Shown one piece after another: positions 26,898 to 35,211 of a DNA stretch of 64,000 bases (position 1 is its first letter; each line of letters starts with the position of its first letter). Location of the stretch: positions 1 through 64,000 of the forward strand of contig NZ_VTOK01000014.1 in the NCBI RefSeq assembly GCF_009765375.1, read 5' to 3'. The notes beneath the pieces are model-generated. The model saw nothing but the letters and a program-made list of their open reading frames with translations. It made no database searches and was not told the DNA's origin. Source of the DNA: Alteribacillus sp. YIM 98480 (lineage in GTDB: Bacteria; Bacillota; Bacilli; Bacillales; Marinococcaceae). The translations under genes were made by a program, and so were the position numbers.

Positions 26898-26912
26898 TCA
26901 GTGCTGTCGCAT
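26898..26912 (-). other. Five-codon leader ORF (MRQH-stop) with strong ribosome site
   Basis: GGGAGGTGGTTAGG precedes ATG CGA CAG CAC TGA on the minus strand, between the riboswitch and the attenuator. The ribosome site is as good as that of any gene here, but the ORF is only four sense codons. It may be translated as a leader or be a relic. Confidence 0.35.
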
Positions 26913-26955
26913 CCTAACCACCTCCCTATTGTCCCGTAGGTCTAACAGTGATGTT

Positions 26956-27143
26956 AAAATAGGCAGATCTCCTGACTTAGGGCATTTCCTTTCAAACCTT
27001 CCCAGGCAGCACGCCCAGTGGTGTTATGAAAGGAATCAGCATCTGTGGCTGACACCCAATACAGTGGCGGGTCCGTGTCGGATTCTAACCGACTTCCCTT
27101 TTAAGTAGATTCAGCGAGTTTCGCATTCTCTAACACCTATTTT
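26956..27143 (-). promoter_or_regulatory. Cobalamin riboswitch
   Basis: The minus strand has the hallmarks in order: closing stem AAAATAGG / CCTATTTT, AAAAGGGAAGTCGG, a hairpin, ACCCGCCACTGTA, CCACTGGG, TGGGAAGG and the B12 box AAGTCAGGAGATCTGCC. Adenosylcobalamin binding should lower expression of the downstream NikABCDE-like importer, most likely through the terminator at 26803-26846. Confidence 0.92.
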
Positions 27144-27254
27144 CATTCACTATTCAATTGAAAACTATGAATCTGAAATTTACCTTAACCTAAGAATAGC
27201 TTCTCTCGTATTTAATGTCAATCTATTCAAAAAACAGCAATATTGTGGTAGTAA

Positions 27255-27467
27255 TTACTTATCATCACTTCTGTATTCTAAAATATCACCGGGTTGACAT
27301 TCTAAAGCCTGGCAAATCGCCTCTAAAGTCGATAATCGAATCGCCTTTGCTTTTCCATTTTTCAATATAGACAGGTTAGCCATTGTTATTCCAACTCTCT
27401 CCGAAAGTTCTGTCACGCTCATTTTCCTTTTAGCTAACATCACCTCAATATTGATAATAATCGCCAT
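27255..27467 (-). CDS. Cro/CI-type helix-turn-helix regulator (YozG-like)
   Basis: A 70-residue protein that is essentially one HTH_3 domain: INIEVMLAKRKMSVTELSER, VGITMANLSILKNGKAKAIR and LSTLEAICQALECQPGDILE. The ATG at 27467 lies 7 nt after GAGGTG. The stop of the DUF2975 gene is 10 nt upstream, so the two are cotranscribed. The pairing of a DUF2975 membrane protein with this small regulator is conserved in Firmicutes (YoaS/YozG in B. subtilis). The regulator may respond to its membrane partner; the targets are unknown. Confidence 0.88.
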   Translation of the reverse strand: MAIIINIEVMLAKRKMSVTELSERVGITMANLSILKNGKAKAIRLSTLEAICQALECQPGDILEYRSDDK

Positions 27468-27477
27468 TTTTTTCACC

Positions 27478-27954
27478 TCAGACTATTAAGTCATTTTCCG
27501 ACTTTATATCAATCGCTTCTTGTAAAAGCTTTTGAAGAATAGCAGCAAAGACAGCAATAACCATCGATGCAAAAATGGGAATCATTCCGATTATAACAAG
27601 CCCCGGGGCATCGTCTAGCTCTGCAAAGATATAGAAAAAAGGCAAACCTGCCACATACAAACCGCTGATTGTGTTTGCACAGTATTTTATATTCTTTAAA
27701 GCCCTTACAGAAATGCTTGAGAAAGCTTTGTTCTTGTCAATATAGCTTAGAAGTCGGAACGCCTGATACAACGCAACGATAAACGGTATTACTGATACAT
27801 ACATAATGACTGTAATGGGATATAGTATATGGGCATAATCTGGATTTATTGGGTTATTCGCTAACCAAGGTAAGCCAAATATACATAAAGCAAGAACTGG
27901 AGTTCCAATTAGAAAAACAGCCAATCTTAAAAAGAGTGTGGACCCTCGTTTCAT
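27478..27954 (-). CDS. DUF2975 membrane protein (YoaS-like)
   Basis: A 158-residue integral membrane protein with four predicted spans: an N-terminal LFLRLAVFLIGTPVLAL helix, an HILYPITVIMYVSVIPFIVA helix, IKYCANTISGLYVAGLPFFY and a C-terminal IPIFASMVIAVFAAILQKLL helix ending in a short charged tail. This matches DUF2975. The ATG at 27954 follows GAGGTGC with 5 nt spacing. It is upstream of, and probably cotranscribed with, the HTH gene. The function is unknown. Confidence 0.85.
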   Translation of the reverse strand: MKRGSTLFLRLAVFLIGTPVLALCIFGLPWLANNPINPDYAHILYPITVIMYVSVIPFIVALYQAFRLLSYIDKNKAFSSISVRALKNIKYCANTISGLYVAGLPFFYIFAELDDAPGLVIIGMIPIFASMVIAVFAAILQKLLQEAIDIKSENDLIV

Positions 27955-28520
27955 AAAAAGCACCTCACTTAAATAGTTTCACTTAATTTTATGTTTAAAT
28001 TTATCGTTTAACAATAAAAATTTATTCCATTTAATTATATTATTATCGTTATAGAATTATTCTTTTAATGTAGATTAGAAAAAATAGGCTTGCCGACAGT
28101 CCAAATGGCAATATACTTTGATCCTTTAACAAAATTCCGTCTAGTGACATTGAGTCACCTCGTACAGCTCTTTTCGATTGCTTAAAAGCTCTTCTTTTAT
28201 TTAACAAAATGACCAAATGTAATGGGTTCCTATTATTTCAAATTATTATCCAGATGTCTTACTACTAAAGGAACACGCAGCCAATACAACATCTATTAAG
28301 TTTATCTATACCTGGCGAGATACGGTTTGTTGATATAAGACCTTTGGATAGGTATTTTATACCGTCCTGACCAAATATTTTAATATTACTTGACAGGAAT
28401 ATTCCTTAAATGGAATAATCAATTTAACAACAAGGTGCGACATAGGTGAAGTGAAAAACCCGGAGGTGATATTCTTAATGTAACAACAAGAAAAATACAC
28501 ATGTTAGGAGCGAATTCACC
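27955..28520. other. Gap holding a family C repeat and the arsR leader
   Basis: AT-rich. It contains a family C copy at 28076-28140. Just before arsR, a strong GGAGGTGAT is followed by ATG TAA, a start-stop pair at 28479-28484, and then the real TAGGAG site for arsR. No gene is seen. Confidence 0.5.
28076..28140 (+). repeat. Family C repeat, degenerate copy
   Basis: GGCTTGCCGACAGTCC and ATATACTTTGATCCTTTAAC match the element at 39621, but the central TGGCGGAAGTC part is shortened to ATGGCA. Confidence 0.55.
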
Positions 28521-28847
28521 ATGAACGTACAAACATTTAGTGCACTGGCAGAACCCAACCGTCTTGCTATCGTCGATCTTCTTCTTAACGAACCACTTCC
28601 AGTCGGGGAAATTGCGGAGAAGCTAAACCTAAACCAGCCCCAAACGTCAAAGCATCTTCGCGTTTTGAGCGAAGCTGGTCTTGTCGAGGTTCAGCCGATA
28701 ACTAATCGCCGAATATATAAGCTAAGACCAGAACCGTTTCAAGAGTTGGATAAGTGGCTTGACTCCTACCGCCGAGTGTGGGAAGCGCGGATGAATCGGC
28801 TGGACGATTATCTCAATGTATTACAACGAAAAAAACCACTTAATTAA
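28521..28847 (+). CDS. ArsR-family winged-helix regulator
   Basis: A 108-residue ArsR-type regulator that is mostly the winged helix: FSALAEPNRLAIVDLLLNEP, LPVGEIAEKLNLNQPQTSKH and RVLSEAGLVEVQPITNRRIY. It lacks the metal-binding ELCVCDL box, so it belongs to the non-metal group that is paired with SRPBCC (AHSA1) proteins. It ends with a YRRVWEARMNRLDDYL helix typical of that group. The ribosome site TAGGAG precedes ATG. It lies upstream of the SRPBCC and VOC genes and probably controls them. Confidence 0.9.
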   Translation: MNVQTFSALAEPNRLAIVDLLLNEPLPVGEIAEKLNLNQPQTSKHLRVLSEAGLVEVQPITNRRIYKLRPEPFQELDKWLDSYRRVWEARMNRLDDYLNVLQRKKPLN

Positions 28848-29046
28848 TGATTAGATAGCGAAAACCTACAGCAAAGTTGCTTCTTTTAATTGTATGCGGC
28901 TAATTAAAACATCAAGTTCAAAGACATAATAGCCTCCTTCCCCTAAGAGTCTTCAACTTTGCGATAGTGAAGATAACACTTTGCTGATCTGGAAAAAAGT
29001 ACATGATAAACGGAAAAGATTATAAAAATGGGATGGAGGAGTTAAA

Positions 29047-29562
29047 ATGTCAATCAACGAATTAAAATCTAGAGTAGAGAACGATCAGGTGCTGGTACTG
29101 GAGCGTATTTTCGATGCACCGCGCGATCTCGTTTTCAAAATGTTTAAAGAACCTGAGCATCTCATGCATTGGTGGGGGCCTATTGGCTGGGAACTTCCAG
29201 TTTGCCACATTGATTTTCGACCGGGCGGTACATGGCATTTCTGTATGAAGTGTATGGACCGGAATCAAGGAGAATATTACGGTATGGAGTCTTGGGGAAA
29301 AGTCGTTTACAAGGATATTATCGAGCCAGAAATGATTATTTACACCGATTACTTCTCGGATGCCGATGGTAATATCGATGAAAATATGCCATCCTCTGAG
29401 ATCACGTTAGAATTCATCGATCTGGGCGGCAAGACGAAACTAGTTAACCGTGCTGAATATGTGTCTGCAGAAGCTCTCAAGTCGGTCATGGACATGGGCA
29501 TGTTACAAGGCATCACCGAAACTTGGAACCGTCTGGAAGAGCATCTGAACGAGGTCAAATAA
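29047..29562 (+). CDS. SRPBCC / AHSA1-domain protein
   Basis: A 171-residue START-like protein. VLERIFDAPRDLVFKMFKEP, HLMHWWGPIGWELPV and RPGGTWHFCM are the typical strand-helix start of activator-of-Hsp90 (AHSA1)-like proteins, ending TETWNRLEEHL. These bind hydrophobic ligands in a deep pocket; no ligand is known here. It lies 199 nt after arsR, further than the near-overlap often seen for this pair, and is followed by a VOC-family gene. The ribosome site GGATGGAGG lies 7 nt before ATG. Confidence 0.88.
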   Translation: MSINELKSRVENDQVLVLERIFDAPRDLVFKMFKEPEHLMHWWGPIGWELPVCHIDFRPGGTWHFCMKCMDRNQGEYYGMESWGKVVYKDIIEPEMIIYTDYFSDADGNIDENMPSSEITLEFIDLGGKTKLVNRAEYVSAEALKSVMDMGMLQGITETWNRLEEHLNEVK

Positions 29563-29594
29563 GGTATAAATTCATAATTAAAAGGAGGGTGTTA

Positions 29595-30506
29595 ATGATA
29601 GAACAAAAAATTGTTCCGCACTTATGGTTTAATCATGAAGCAAAAGAAGCTGCACAATTTTATGCATCCATTTTTCCAGATTCAAAAGTCACCGATATCG
29701 CAACCATTCACGACACACCATCTGGCGAAAGCAATGTCGTTTCTTTTAATCTCGCAGGACATTCATTCATGGCCATAAATGGAGGCCCGCATTTTCAGTT
29801 CAATCCTTCGATTTCTTTTTTTGTCAATTTTGATCCTTCTAGAGATGAGAACGCGTGGGAAAATTTAGATCAGCTTTGGGAAAAGCTGTCCCAAGACGGT
29901 ACACCACTTATGCCGCTTCAAGAATCTCCATTCAGTAAGCACTACGGATGGATACAGGATAAGTATGGCCTGTCATGGCAGCTGATCCTAACGAACCCCG
30001 CTGGTGAAGAACGACCATTTATCGTACCTTCATTGATGTATGTTCAAGATGTATACGGTAAGGCAGAAGCAGCCAGTGACTATTATCTTTCTGTTTTCAA
30101 TGATTCAAAACGAGGGGAAATCGCACGCTATCCAGCAGACATGGAGCCAGACAAGGAAGGAACTTTAATGTTTACAGATTTTATGCTAGAGAAGCAATGG
30201 TTTGCTGCTATGGACAGTGCACACCCACATAACTTCAAATTTAATGAAGCCATTTCACTTTTAGTTCAGTGCGAAAATCAAGCAGAGATTGATTACTACT
30301 GGGAAAAGCTTTCCTCAGATCCAAAAGCAGAACAATGCGGCTGGTTGAAAGATGAGTACGGTGTCTCTTGGCAAATTTGGCCAAAAGTTATGGGAGAAAT
30401 GATGGCAAACGGGACAAACGAACAAATGGATCGATTAACAAAAACATTTCTTCAAATGAAAAAATTTGACATAGAAAAATTAAAAGAAGCATACCAAGGT
30501 AAGTAA
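29595..30506 (+). CDS. Tandem VOC-superfamily (PhnB/3-demethylubiquinone-like) protein
   Basis: A 303-residue protein with two copies of the PhnB-like glyoxalase/bleomycin fold. Repeat 1 (about 1-135) has IVPHLWFNHEAKEAAQFYAS, IFPDSKVTDI, HSFMAINGG and GWIQDKYGLSWQL. Repeat 2 (about 140-285) has VYGKAEAASDYYLSVF, QWFAAMDS and GWLKDEYGVSWQIWP. The ATG at 29595 follows AAAGGAGGGTG. The function of this family is uncertain: possible resistance or metabolite-binding proteins. The context with ArsR and SRPBCC genes is recurrent in Bacillaceae. Confidence 0.88.
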   Translation: MIEQKIVPHLWFNHEAKEAAQFYASIFPDSKVTDIATIHDTPSGESNVVSFNLAGHSFMAINGGPHFQFNPSISFFVNFDPSRDENAWENLDQLWEKLSQDGTPLMPLQESPFSKHYGWIQDKYGLSWQLILTNPAGEERPFIVPSLMYVQDVYGKAEAASDYYLSVFNDSKRGEIARYPADMEPDKEGTLMFTDFMLEKQWFAAMDSAHPHNFKFNEAISLLVQCENQAEIDYYWEKLSSDPKAEQCGWLKDEYGVSWQIWPKVMGEMMANGTNEQMDRLTKTFLQMKKFDIEKLKEAYQGK

Positions 30507-30544
30507 TAATAATGTTGCTCCGAAATAAAAATAAATGTTTTTAC

Positions 30545-30568
30545 AGCTGGTTACTGCCAGCTTTTTTT
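30545..30568 (+). terminator. Intrinsic terminator of the arsR-SRPBCC-VOC set
   Basis: AGCTGG-TTACTG-CCAGCT followed by a run of T, 39 nt after the VOC stop. Confidence 0.7.
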
Positions 30569-30884
30569 ATTACACATAAGGGCGCAGCTATGCGACAAAA
30601 AGATGCTAATACCCTTCTTCATACTGCTTCGTTCGTATTATAAGGCAGCCGGGTAAAATATTTCTGGTTGACCATAGTTTTATTAGAACGGTACAAATGA
30701 ATATTCAAATTGTTATCGTTTTGATTTATTACATGCAATTGCTCCAATATCGTCTAGTTCAGATTAAGGTCGGCATATGGAAAGCTGATCTTTGCTTTCC
30801 ATTGACGAACCGAAGGAATCTCGAGCGAGTAGTCGCTTGCGCTAGACATGTAAAACGCCAAATATTTATCATTTCTTACCTTTT
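30569..30884. other. Gap holding a family A fragment
   Basis: No gene. The right half of a family A repeat lies at 30769-30880; the preceding 200 nt are AT-rich and featureless. Confidence 0.5.
30769..30880. repeat. Dispersed repeat family A, copy 3 (5'-truncated)
   Basis: GTCGGCATATGGAAAGCTGA, CTTTGCTTTCCATTGACGAA, GGAATCTCGAGCGAG, CTAGACATG and AAAACGCCAAATATTTAT match copy 1 at 2650 nearly base for base. The AAGAAAAGCG start is absent. Confidence 0.8.
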
Positions 30885-30940
30885 GAAAAAATGCCTGACC
30901 CCTATCGGCTAAAACGTCAGCAGATTTGAGGGTCAGGCAC
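30885..30940 (-). terminator. Intrinsic terminator of fda
   Basis: On the minus strand TGCCTGACCC pairs with GGGGTCAGGCA, followed by six T, just downstream of the aldolase stop. Confidence 0.75.
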
Positions 30941-30953
30941 CATTGTGTTTCCT

Positions 30954-31844
30954 CTATTTTTTGTTCACTGAAGCATCGTAAATTGTATCGACAGCCTGTT
31001 GTAACGTCTCGTTGAATTCTTCGTCCGACTGATTGACATTCAAGTCAGCGGTGAGTGCGCGGGAGAAGCTTGCAATGAGGCCATCATTCTTTTTCAATTT
31101 TTCATTGGCTTCCTCACGGGCATAGCCACCGGATAGAGCGACAACACGAACGACACGCGGATGTTCGATCAATTCTTTATACAAATTAGCTTTCGTTGGA
31201 ATAGTTAGTTTGAGCATCACATTTTCTTCTTCAGTTAGATCGTCCAGATGCTTAAGGATTTCCTCCTTTAGCATTTCTTCTGATTGTTCTTTGCTTTCAC
31301 TGTGAATGTTCACTTCTGGTTCAATGATCGGTATCAGATCGGCAGCGATGATGCGTTTTCCGATGTCAAATTGCTGATCAACGACAGCCTTGATGCCTTC
31401 TTGGTTCAGTTCATGGATGACAGAGCGCATTTTGGTACCGAAAATGTTTCGTTCGTTAGCACGGCGCAAGGTTTCATCCAGATCATGGATCGGTTTCATG
31501 AGCTGGACACCATTTTCCTGTTCGGCGAGTCCTTTATCGACCTTCAGAAATGGCACAATTCCTTTATCGGCAAGGTAGTCGGCAGTGTATTGGCCTTCGA
31601 TGTCACGATCCATCGTCTGTTCGAACAGAATGGCGCCGAGAATGGAGTCGGAACGGAAGGCAGGGGAAGTAATAATTCTTGTTCTCATCTCATGGACCAG
31701 GTCAAACATTTCATCTTTCCCGGCGTAGGAATCTTCCGGTACACCGTATGCGGCCAATGCTTTCGGAGTACTGCCCCCGCTTTGGTCGAGCGCTGCGATA
31801 AATCCTTTTCCGTTTTTGATTTTGTCAAACTGGTTATTGTTCAT
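30954..31844 (-). CDS. fda: Fructose-bisphosphate aldolase, class I
   Basis: A 296-residue Schiff-base aldolase of the bacterial class I (Fda) type. [20 protein letters not shown] at the start, [33 protein letters not shown] with the catalytic Glu, [12 protein letters not shown] containing the Schiff-base Lys, and [17 protein letters not shown] are characteristic. It cleaves fructose 1,6-bisphosphate to the triose phosphates in glycolysis and gluconeogenesis. The ATG at 31844 follows AGAAGGTGG. B. subtilis relies on a class II enzyme, so this gene is of the staphylococcal kind. It is monocistronic, with a terminator directly after it. Confidence 0.93.
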   Translation of the reverse strand: MNNNQFDKIKNGKGFIAALDQSGGSTPKALAAYGVPEDSYAGKDEMFDLVHEMRTRIITSPAFRSDSILGAILFEQTMDRDIEGQYTADYLADKGIVPFLKVDKGLAEQENGVQLMKPIHDLDETLRRANERNIFGTKMRSVIHELNQEGIKAVVDQQFDIGKRIIAADLIPIIEPEVNIHSESKEQSEEMLKEEILKHLDDLTEEENVMLKLTIPTKANLYKELIEHPRVVRVVALSGGYAREEANEKLKKNDGLIASFSRALTADLNVNQSDEEFNETLQQAVDTIYDASVNKK

Positions 31845-32286
31845 ATCTTCCACCTTCTTTTCGCATTAAAAATATCCTTCAATAATCTTCCCATTACTGC
31901 CATCTTTACAACAGGTTACTTTCACATCGTACCTGTTTCTACGTGCGGCCAAGCTATCGTATGTCAATTATTGTACATGATAATGAAGAAGTTGTCTTTA
32001 TCCTTGTATATAGATAGCAGCTCTTCATCAAAATATTTTGACTCTTGTACCTCCGTAATGTTGACTGTAGTTGAGTTTATGCCCATCTATTCCGATAGGC
32101 AAAGTTCCAAACGGGATTATATGTAATTCATTATCCAGCCACTTCATTGTTGCAAAAGTTCTCTGTTACTATTTAACGTACTAAATTCAAATTGCTTTTC
32201 TGGGAAACACATACCAATCAAAAACGAGATTAAAAAACGACACTACTCCTCGTTCAAACGAAAAGTAATGTCGTTAGTACTATGTA
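31845..32286. other. Intergenic region between fda and tRNA-Ala
   Basis: No supported gene. A 40-codon minus-strand ORF at 31964-32086 has no good ribosome site. The fda promoter should be here. Confidence 0.4.
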
Positions 32287-32361
32287 TGGTGGAGCTAGGG
32301 GGATTTGAACCCCCGACCTCTACACTGCCAGTGTAGCATTCTCCCGCTGAACTATAGCCCC
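32287..32361 (-). tRNA. tRNA-Ala (anticodon GGC)
   Basis: A complete cloverleaf on the minus strand. The acceptor GGGGCTA / TAGCTCC carries the G3-U70 wobble that defines alanine tRNA. The anticodon stem CTACA / TGTAG encloses CTGGCAG with anticodon GGC. The T arm is GGGGG-TTCAAAT-CCCCC, and CCA is encoded at the 3' end. It reads GCC/GCU alanine codons. Rho-independent signals are not obvious. Confidence 0.93.
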
Positions 32362-32367
32362 GTCATA

Positions 32368-32438
32368 ACTGTATGGTCTATCGATTCTACGACAAGGGCA
32401 GTACAATCAGCAACGTCTCCCTGCTGAGCTAATACCCC
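32368..32438 (-). pseudogene. Decayed tRNA gene upstream of tRNA-Ala
   Basis: The minus strand begins GGGGTATTAGCTCAGCAGGG, a perfect tRNA 5' end with D arm, and 71 nt later ends in ATACAGT, which can still pair with part of the acceptor. The anticodon and T arms no longer fold (TAGAATC in place of TTCAAATC). It is likely the relic of a second tRNA of the same operon; its former identity cannot be read. Confidence 0.55.
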
Positions 32439-32494
32439 GTTTCTCCTAAAAACGACAATTTTTATTATAAGCTTTTTTGTTTATTCTGTCAAAT

Positions 32495-32653
32495 TTAAAA
32501 TACTAATTCTAAGAGAAGCCAGCCAACAGCTCCTGCTGCCCCTGCCAGAAATGATTCTAGTATGCTCACTTTCCGCCACTTTTTTTCTTTTGAATAATCT
32601 AATATAATCCACCCTGCAAATACAGCTGCACCAAAAATAATGGCTTCTCCCAT
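32495..32653 (-). CDS. Small membrane protein, 52 residues, unknown function
   Basis: A short gene with two predicted membrane helices separated by a basic loop: MGEAIIFGAAVFAGWIILDY, then SKEKKWRKVS, then ILESFLAGAAGAVGWLLLEL. The ATG at 32653 follows AGGGGGACGCAAAA. It is downstream of yugN on the same strand, 52 nt away, and has the size and glycine/alanine-rich helices of a conserved Bacillaceae small membrane protein, though I do not recognise a family. Other frames through this region are not plausible genes. Confidence 0.6.
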   Translation of the reverse strand: MGEAIIFGAAVFAGWIILDYSKEKKWRKVSILESFLAGAAGAVGWLLLELVF

Positions 32654-32705
32654 TTTTGCGTCCCCCTGACAACATCTACTCTTTTACGTTACCAGAGGAA
32701 CTTGA

Positions 32706-33104
32706 TTATGACAATAAAACTTCTTCTAATTCTGTATTTAACCGCTTCGCCATGTCAACAGAAGACTGCGGTACTTCTGCGTCATGCTCAACGGGTTCTG
32801 AAAATTGATTAAGTACAGCATTGTAGGGTTCAGAAACATTGTCTACATGCTCCTGGTATTTGTGTGTTAATACAAAAGGAGTGCCAATCTGCACTACTAC
32901 GCCTTTTTGTTCTAACTCCCCGTCAACGGCTGTGAATGGCACACGAAAAAATTGGTATCCATTCTCATTTGAAATTTTATAATCAAAACTGCCATGGTCA
33001 TAATCCCAATTTCCACCAATTTCATATCCAATCGGCTTTAATTTCTTTTCCAGGTCATATAGTACAAATTTATGGTTTTCAATCTTAGAGGACACCTCAA
33101 TCAT
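32706..33104 (-). CDS. yugN: YugN-like family protein
   Basis: A 132-residue soluble protein of the YugN family, known from the gene beside pgi in B. subtilis. IENHKFVLYDLEKKLKPIGY, GGNWDYDHGSFDYKI, YQFFRVPFTAVDGELEQKG and IGTPFVLTHKYQEHV form the conserved core. The function is unknown. The start follows AAAAGGAGCGGG. It lies 147 nt downstream of pgi on the same strand, matching the known synteny, with a terminator between the two genes. Confidence 0.9.
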   Translation of the reverse strand: MIEVSSKIENHKFVLYDLEKKLKPIGYEIGGNWDYDHGSFDYKISNENGYQFFRVPFTAVDGELEQKGVVVQIGTPFVLTHKYQEHVDNVSEPYNAVLNQFSEPVEHDAEVPQSSVDMAKRLNTELEEVLLS

Positions 33105-33210
33105 TTTTCCCGCTCCTTTTAAAAAAGTTTTCTGTTAGTATGTTTCCACTCCTTTTTTATTTCATGCTACTTCGCAGAAAAATTAGAAAAACACGGCTTG
33201 TGAAAAACGC

Positions 33211-33247
33211 AATAAAAATGCCCTCAGCATGTGCACTGAGGGGCATT
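33211..33247 (-). terminator. Intrinsic terminator of pgi
   Basis: On the minus strand ATGCCCCTCAG pairs with CTGAGGGCAT, followed by TTTTATT. Confidence 0.75.
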
Positions 33248-33251
33248 CCTG

Positions 33252-34610
33252 TTAGGATTGGTTTAATCTGTTTTGCAATGCTTCTTTTCTTTCTTCAAAA
33301 CCAGGCTTCCCGAGAAGGGCAAACATATTTTTCTTATATGCTTCCACACCAGGCTGATCAAACGGATTAACTCCGAGTAAATATCCGCTTATAGCACAAG
33401 CTTTCTCAAAGAAATAGACAAGGTAGCCAAAATAATATTCATTTAATTCAGGGATTTGTAAAACGAGATTTGGTACATCTCCGTCTGTATGCGCAAGAAG
33501 TGTTCCTTCGAATGCTTTCTTATTGACAAAGTCCATTGATTCCCCAGCAAGATAGTTTAAGCCGTCGAGATCATCTTCCGTTTCTTCTATGGTTACATTC
33601 TTACCTGTTTCTTCGATTTGAAGAACGGTTTCAAACAGATGGCGGCGGCCTTCTTGGACATATTGACCCATGGAGTGGAGATCAGTAGAAAAGTCAACAG
33701 AAGCTGGGAACAGCCCTTTTCCATCTTTGCCTTCACTTTCTCCAAATAACTGCTTCCACCACTCGGAAACATAATGAAGCTGAGGCTCATAATTAACCAA
33801 TAATTCAATGGCTTTTCCTTTTTGATAAAAAATATGACGAAGCGCAGCATATTGATAAGCATAATTTTTATGCAAGTCCTCTTCAAAAAGGTCCTTTCGT
33901 GCATCATTTGCTCCAGTCATCATACTAGTTATATCAAGTCCAGCGGCTGCGATCGGCAAAAGTCCCACTGCCGTTAAAACGGAATAACGCCCGCCTACAT
34001 CATCCGGGACAACAAACGTTTCATACCCTTGTTCATCTGCCAGTGTTTTTAAGGCTCCTTTTTCTTTATCTGTTGTAGCATAAATACGTTTGGCCGCCTC
34101 TTCTTTTCCATATTTTTTTTCTAAATAATTACGGAAAATCCGAAATGCAATTGCGGGTTCTGTGGTCGTACCAGATTTAGAAATAACATTAATAGACACA
34201 TCTTTGCCTTCTAACATGTCTAATAAATCTTGAGTATAGGATTGACTGATTTGGTGGCCGGCAAAATATATTTCAGGCCCGCTGCGATCTTTGCTGCCAA
34301 GCTGATTGCGGAAAGAATGACTTAAACTTTCAATTGCGGCCTTCGCCCCTAGATAAGAGCCGCCAATTCCAATAACTAACAAAACATCACTGTCTTTTTG
34401 GATTTTTTCTGCTGCTTTTTGAATGCGAGAAAATTCATCCTTATCGTAGTTTTCCGGAAGGTCAACCCAGCCCAAAAAATCATTTCCTGCTCCCGTTTTC
34501 TCATGGACTGCTTGATGAGCATTGGCAACAGCACTTTTTAAATGCTCCATCTCCTCTTCTTTTACAAAAGACAATACATTACTGTAATCTATGGTGATTC
34601 CTTTCGCCAT
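33252..34610 (-). CDS. pgi: Glucose-6-phosphate isomerase
   Basis: A 452-residue phosphoglucose isomerase of the Firmicute length class. Signatures are [16 protein letters not shown] (phosphosugar loop, about 82-97), [35 protein letters not shown] and [20 protein letters not shown], followed by [14 protein letters not shown] with the catalytic Glu/Lys region. It interconverts glucose 6-phosphate and fructose 6-phosphate. The start follows GGAGGAG. A strong terminator follows the stop. Downstream yugN and convergent yuzA/yugI reproduce the B. subtilis order. Confidence 0.97.
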   Translation of the reverse strand: MAKGITIDYSNVLSFVKEEEMEHLKSAVANAHQAVHEKTGAGNDFLGWVDLPENYDKDEFSRIQKAAEKIQKDSDVLLVIGIGGSYLGAKAAIESLSHSFRNQLGSKDRSGPEIYFAGHQISQSYTQDLLDMLEGKDVSINVISKSGTTTEPAIAFRIFRNYLEKKYGKEEAAKRIYATTDKEKGALKTLADEQGYETFVVPDDVGGRYSVLTAVGLLPIAAAGLDITSMMTGANDARKDLFEEDLHKNYAYQYAALRHIFYQKGKAIELLVNYEPQLHYVSEWWKQLFGESEGKDGKGLFPASVDFSTDLHSMGQYVQEGRRHLFETVLQIEETGKNVTIEETEDDLDGLNYLAGESMDFVNKKAFEGTLLAHTDGDVPNLVLQIPELNEYYFGYLVYFFEKACAISGYLLGVNPFDQPGVEAYKKNMFALLGKPGFEERKEALQNRLNQS

Positions 34611-34810
34611 GAAAAATCTCCTCCATTTTTAACGTATATTCTCAATGTAAAGAAGCTCGTTTTGCAAATCAAGCACTTTACTATATGTAAACGGCTACAT
34701 GAGAAAAATTTTGGTTTCATGCATAATCTTACAAAATATATATCATCCTAATAAATACAAACAAGTGAGAAAAACTGTTGAAGAGCAAGTCGTGAAGGGA
34801 GGTGAATAGG

Positions 34811-35038
34811 ATGAGCGGATTACAGCGCACTGCTCTCGTACTGGCTATCATTGGAGCAATTAACTGGGGATTGATTGGCTTTTTTGGCTTTGACTTGATT
34901 GCATCTATTTTTGGAAGCCAGGCAGCCGCCTTATCTCGTGTCATCTACTCATTAGTGGGGATTGCCGGACTCTATTGTATTTCTCTGCTTTTAAAGCCCG
35001 ATGAAGAATTAGAAAAAAGTCCAGAACCGCAGCGGTAA
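34811..35038 (+). CDS. yuzA: DUF378 membrane protein (YuzA-like)
   Basis: A 75-residue protein with two membrane helices and the DUF378 signature: LVLAIIGAINWGLIGFFGFD, LIASIFGSQAAALSRVIYS and LVGIAGLYCISLL, followed by a short charged tail. The ATG at 34811 follows GGGAGGTGAATAG; the GTG nine bases earlier is inside the ribosome site. It resembles YuzA, found beside yugI in B. subtilis, the next gene here. The function is unknown. Confidence 0.88.
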   Translation: MSGLQRTALVLAIIGAINWGLIGFFGFDLIASIFGSQAAALSRVIYSLVGIAGLYCISLLLKPDEELEKSPEPQR

Positions 35039-35078
35039 TGCTGAACAAGTTTATTTCTGCCTTCATTAAAAACATTCA

Positions 35079-35150
35079 TTAAAACTTGACTTACCGCCAA
35101 GTCTTTATGGGGAGAGTCGTGATTTTGCTTATACTTTGATTCTTTTTGCA
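35079..35150 (+). repeat. Family C repeat copy
   Basis: AAAACTTGACTTACCGCCAA, GTCTTTATGGGGAGAGTCG and TTATACTTTGATTC. The first hairpin is partly degraded and the right end has merged into the yugI terminator. Confidence 0.6.
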
Positions 35151-35201
35151 AAAAAAGAAGGGGTTATAACGGAAAATATGTTCCGTCTATAATCCCTTCT
35201 A
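35150..35201 (-). terminator. Intrinsic terminator of yugI
   Basis: On the minus strand AGAAGGGATTATAGACGGAA pairs with TTCCGTTATAACCCCTTCT, followed by TTTTTTT. Confidence 0.75.
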
Positions 35202-35211
35202 TCTACATGAA

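Noticed and set aside
30697-30912. Plus-strand 71-codon ORF
   Set aside because: Crosses a family A repeat fragment and ends in the fda terminator.
31964-32086. Minus-strand 40-codon ORF (MGINSTTVNITEVQESKYFD)
   Set aside because: Weak or absent ribosome site and no recognised family; possible but unsupported.
32481-32675. Minus-strand 64-codon ORF in another frame
   Set aside because: Overlaps the 52-codon membrane-protein gene, whose composition and ribosome site are far better.
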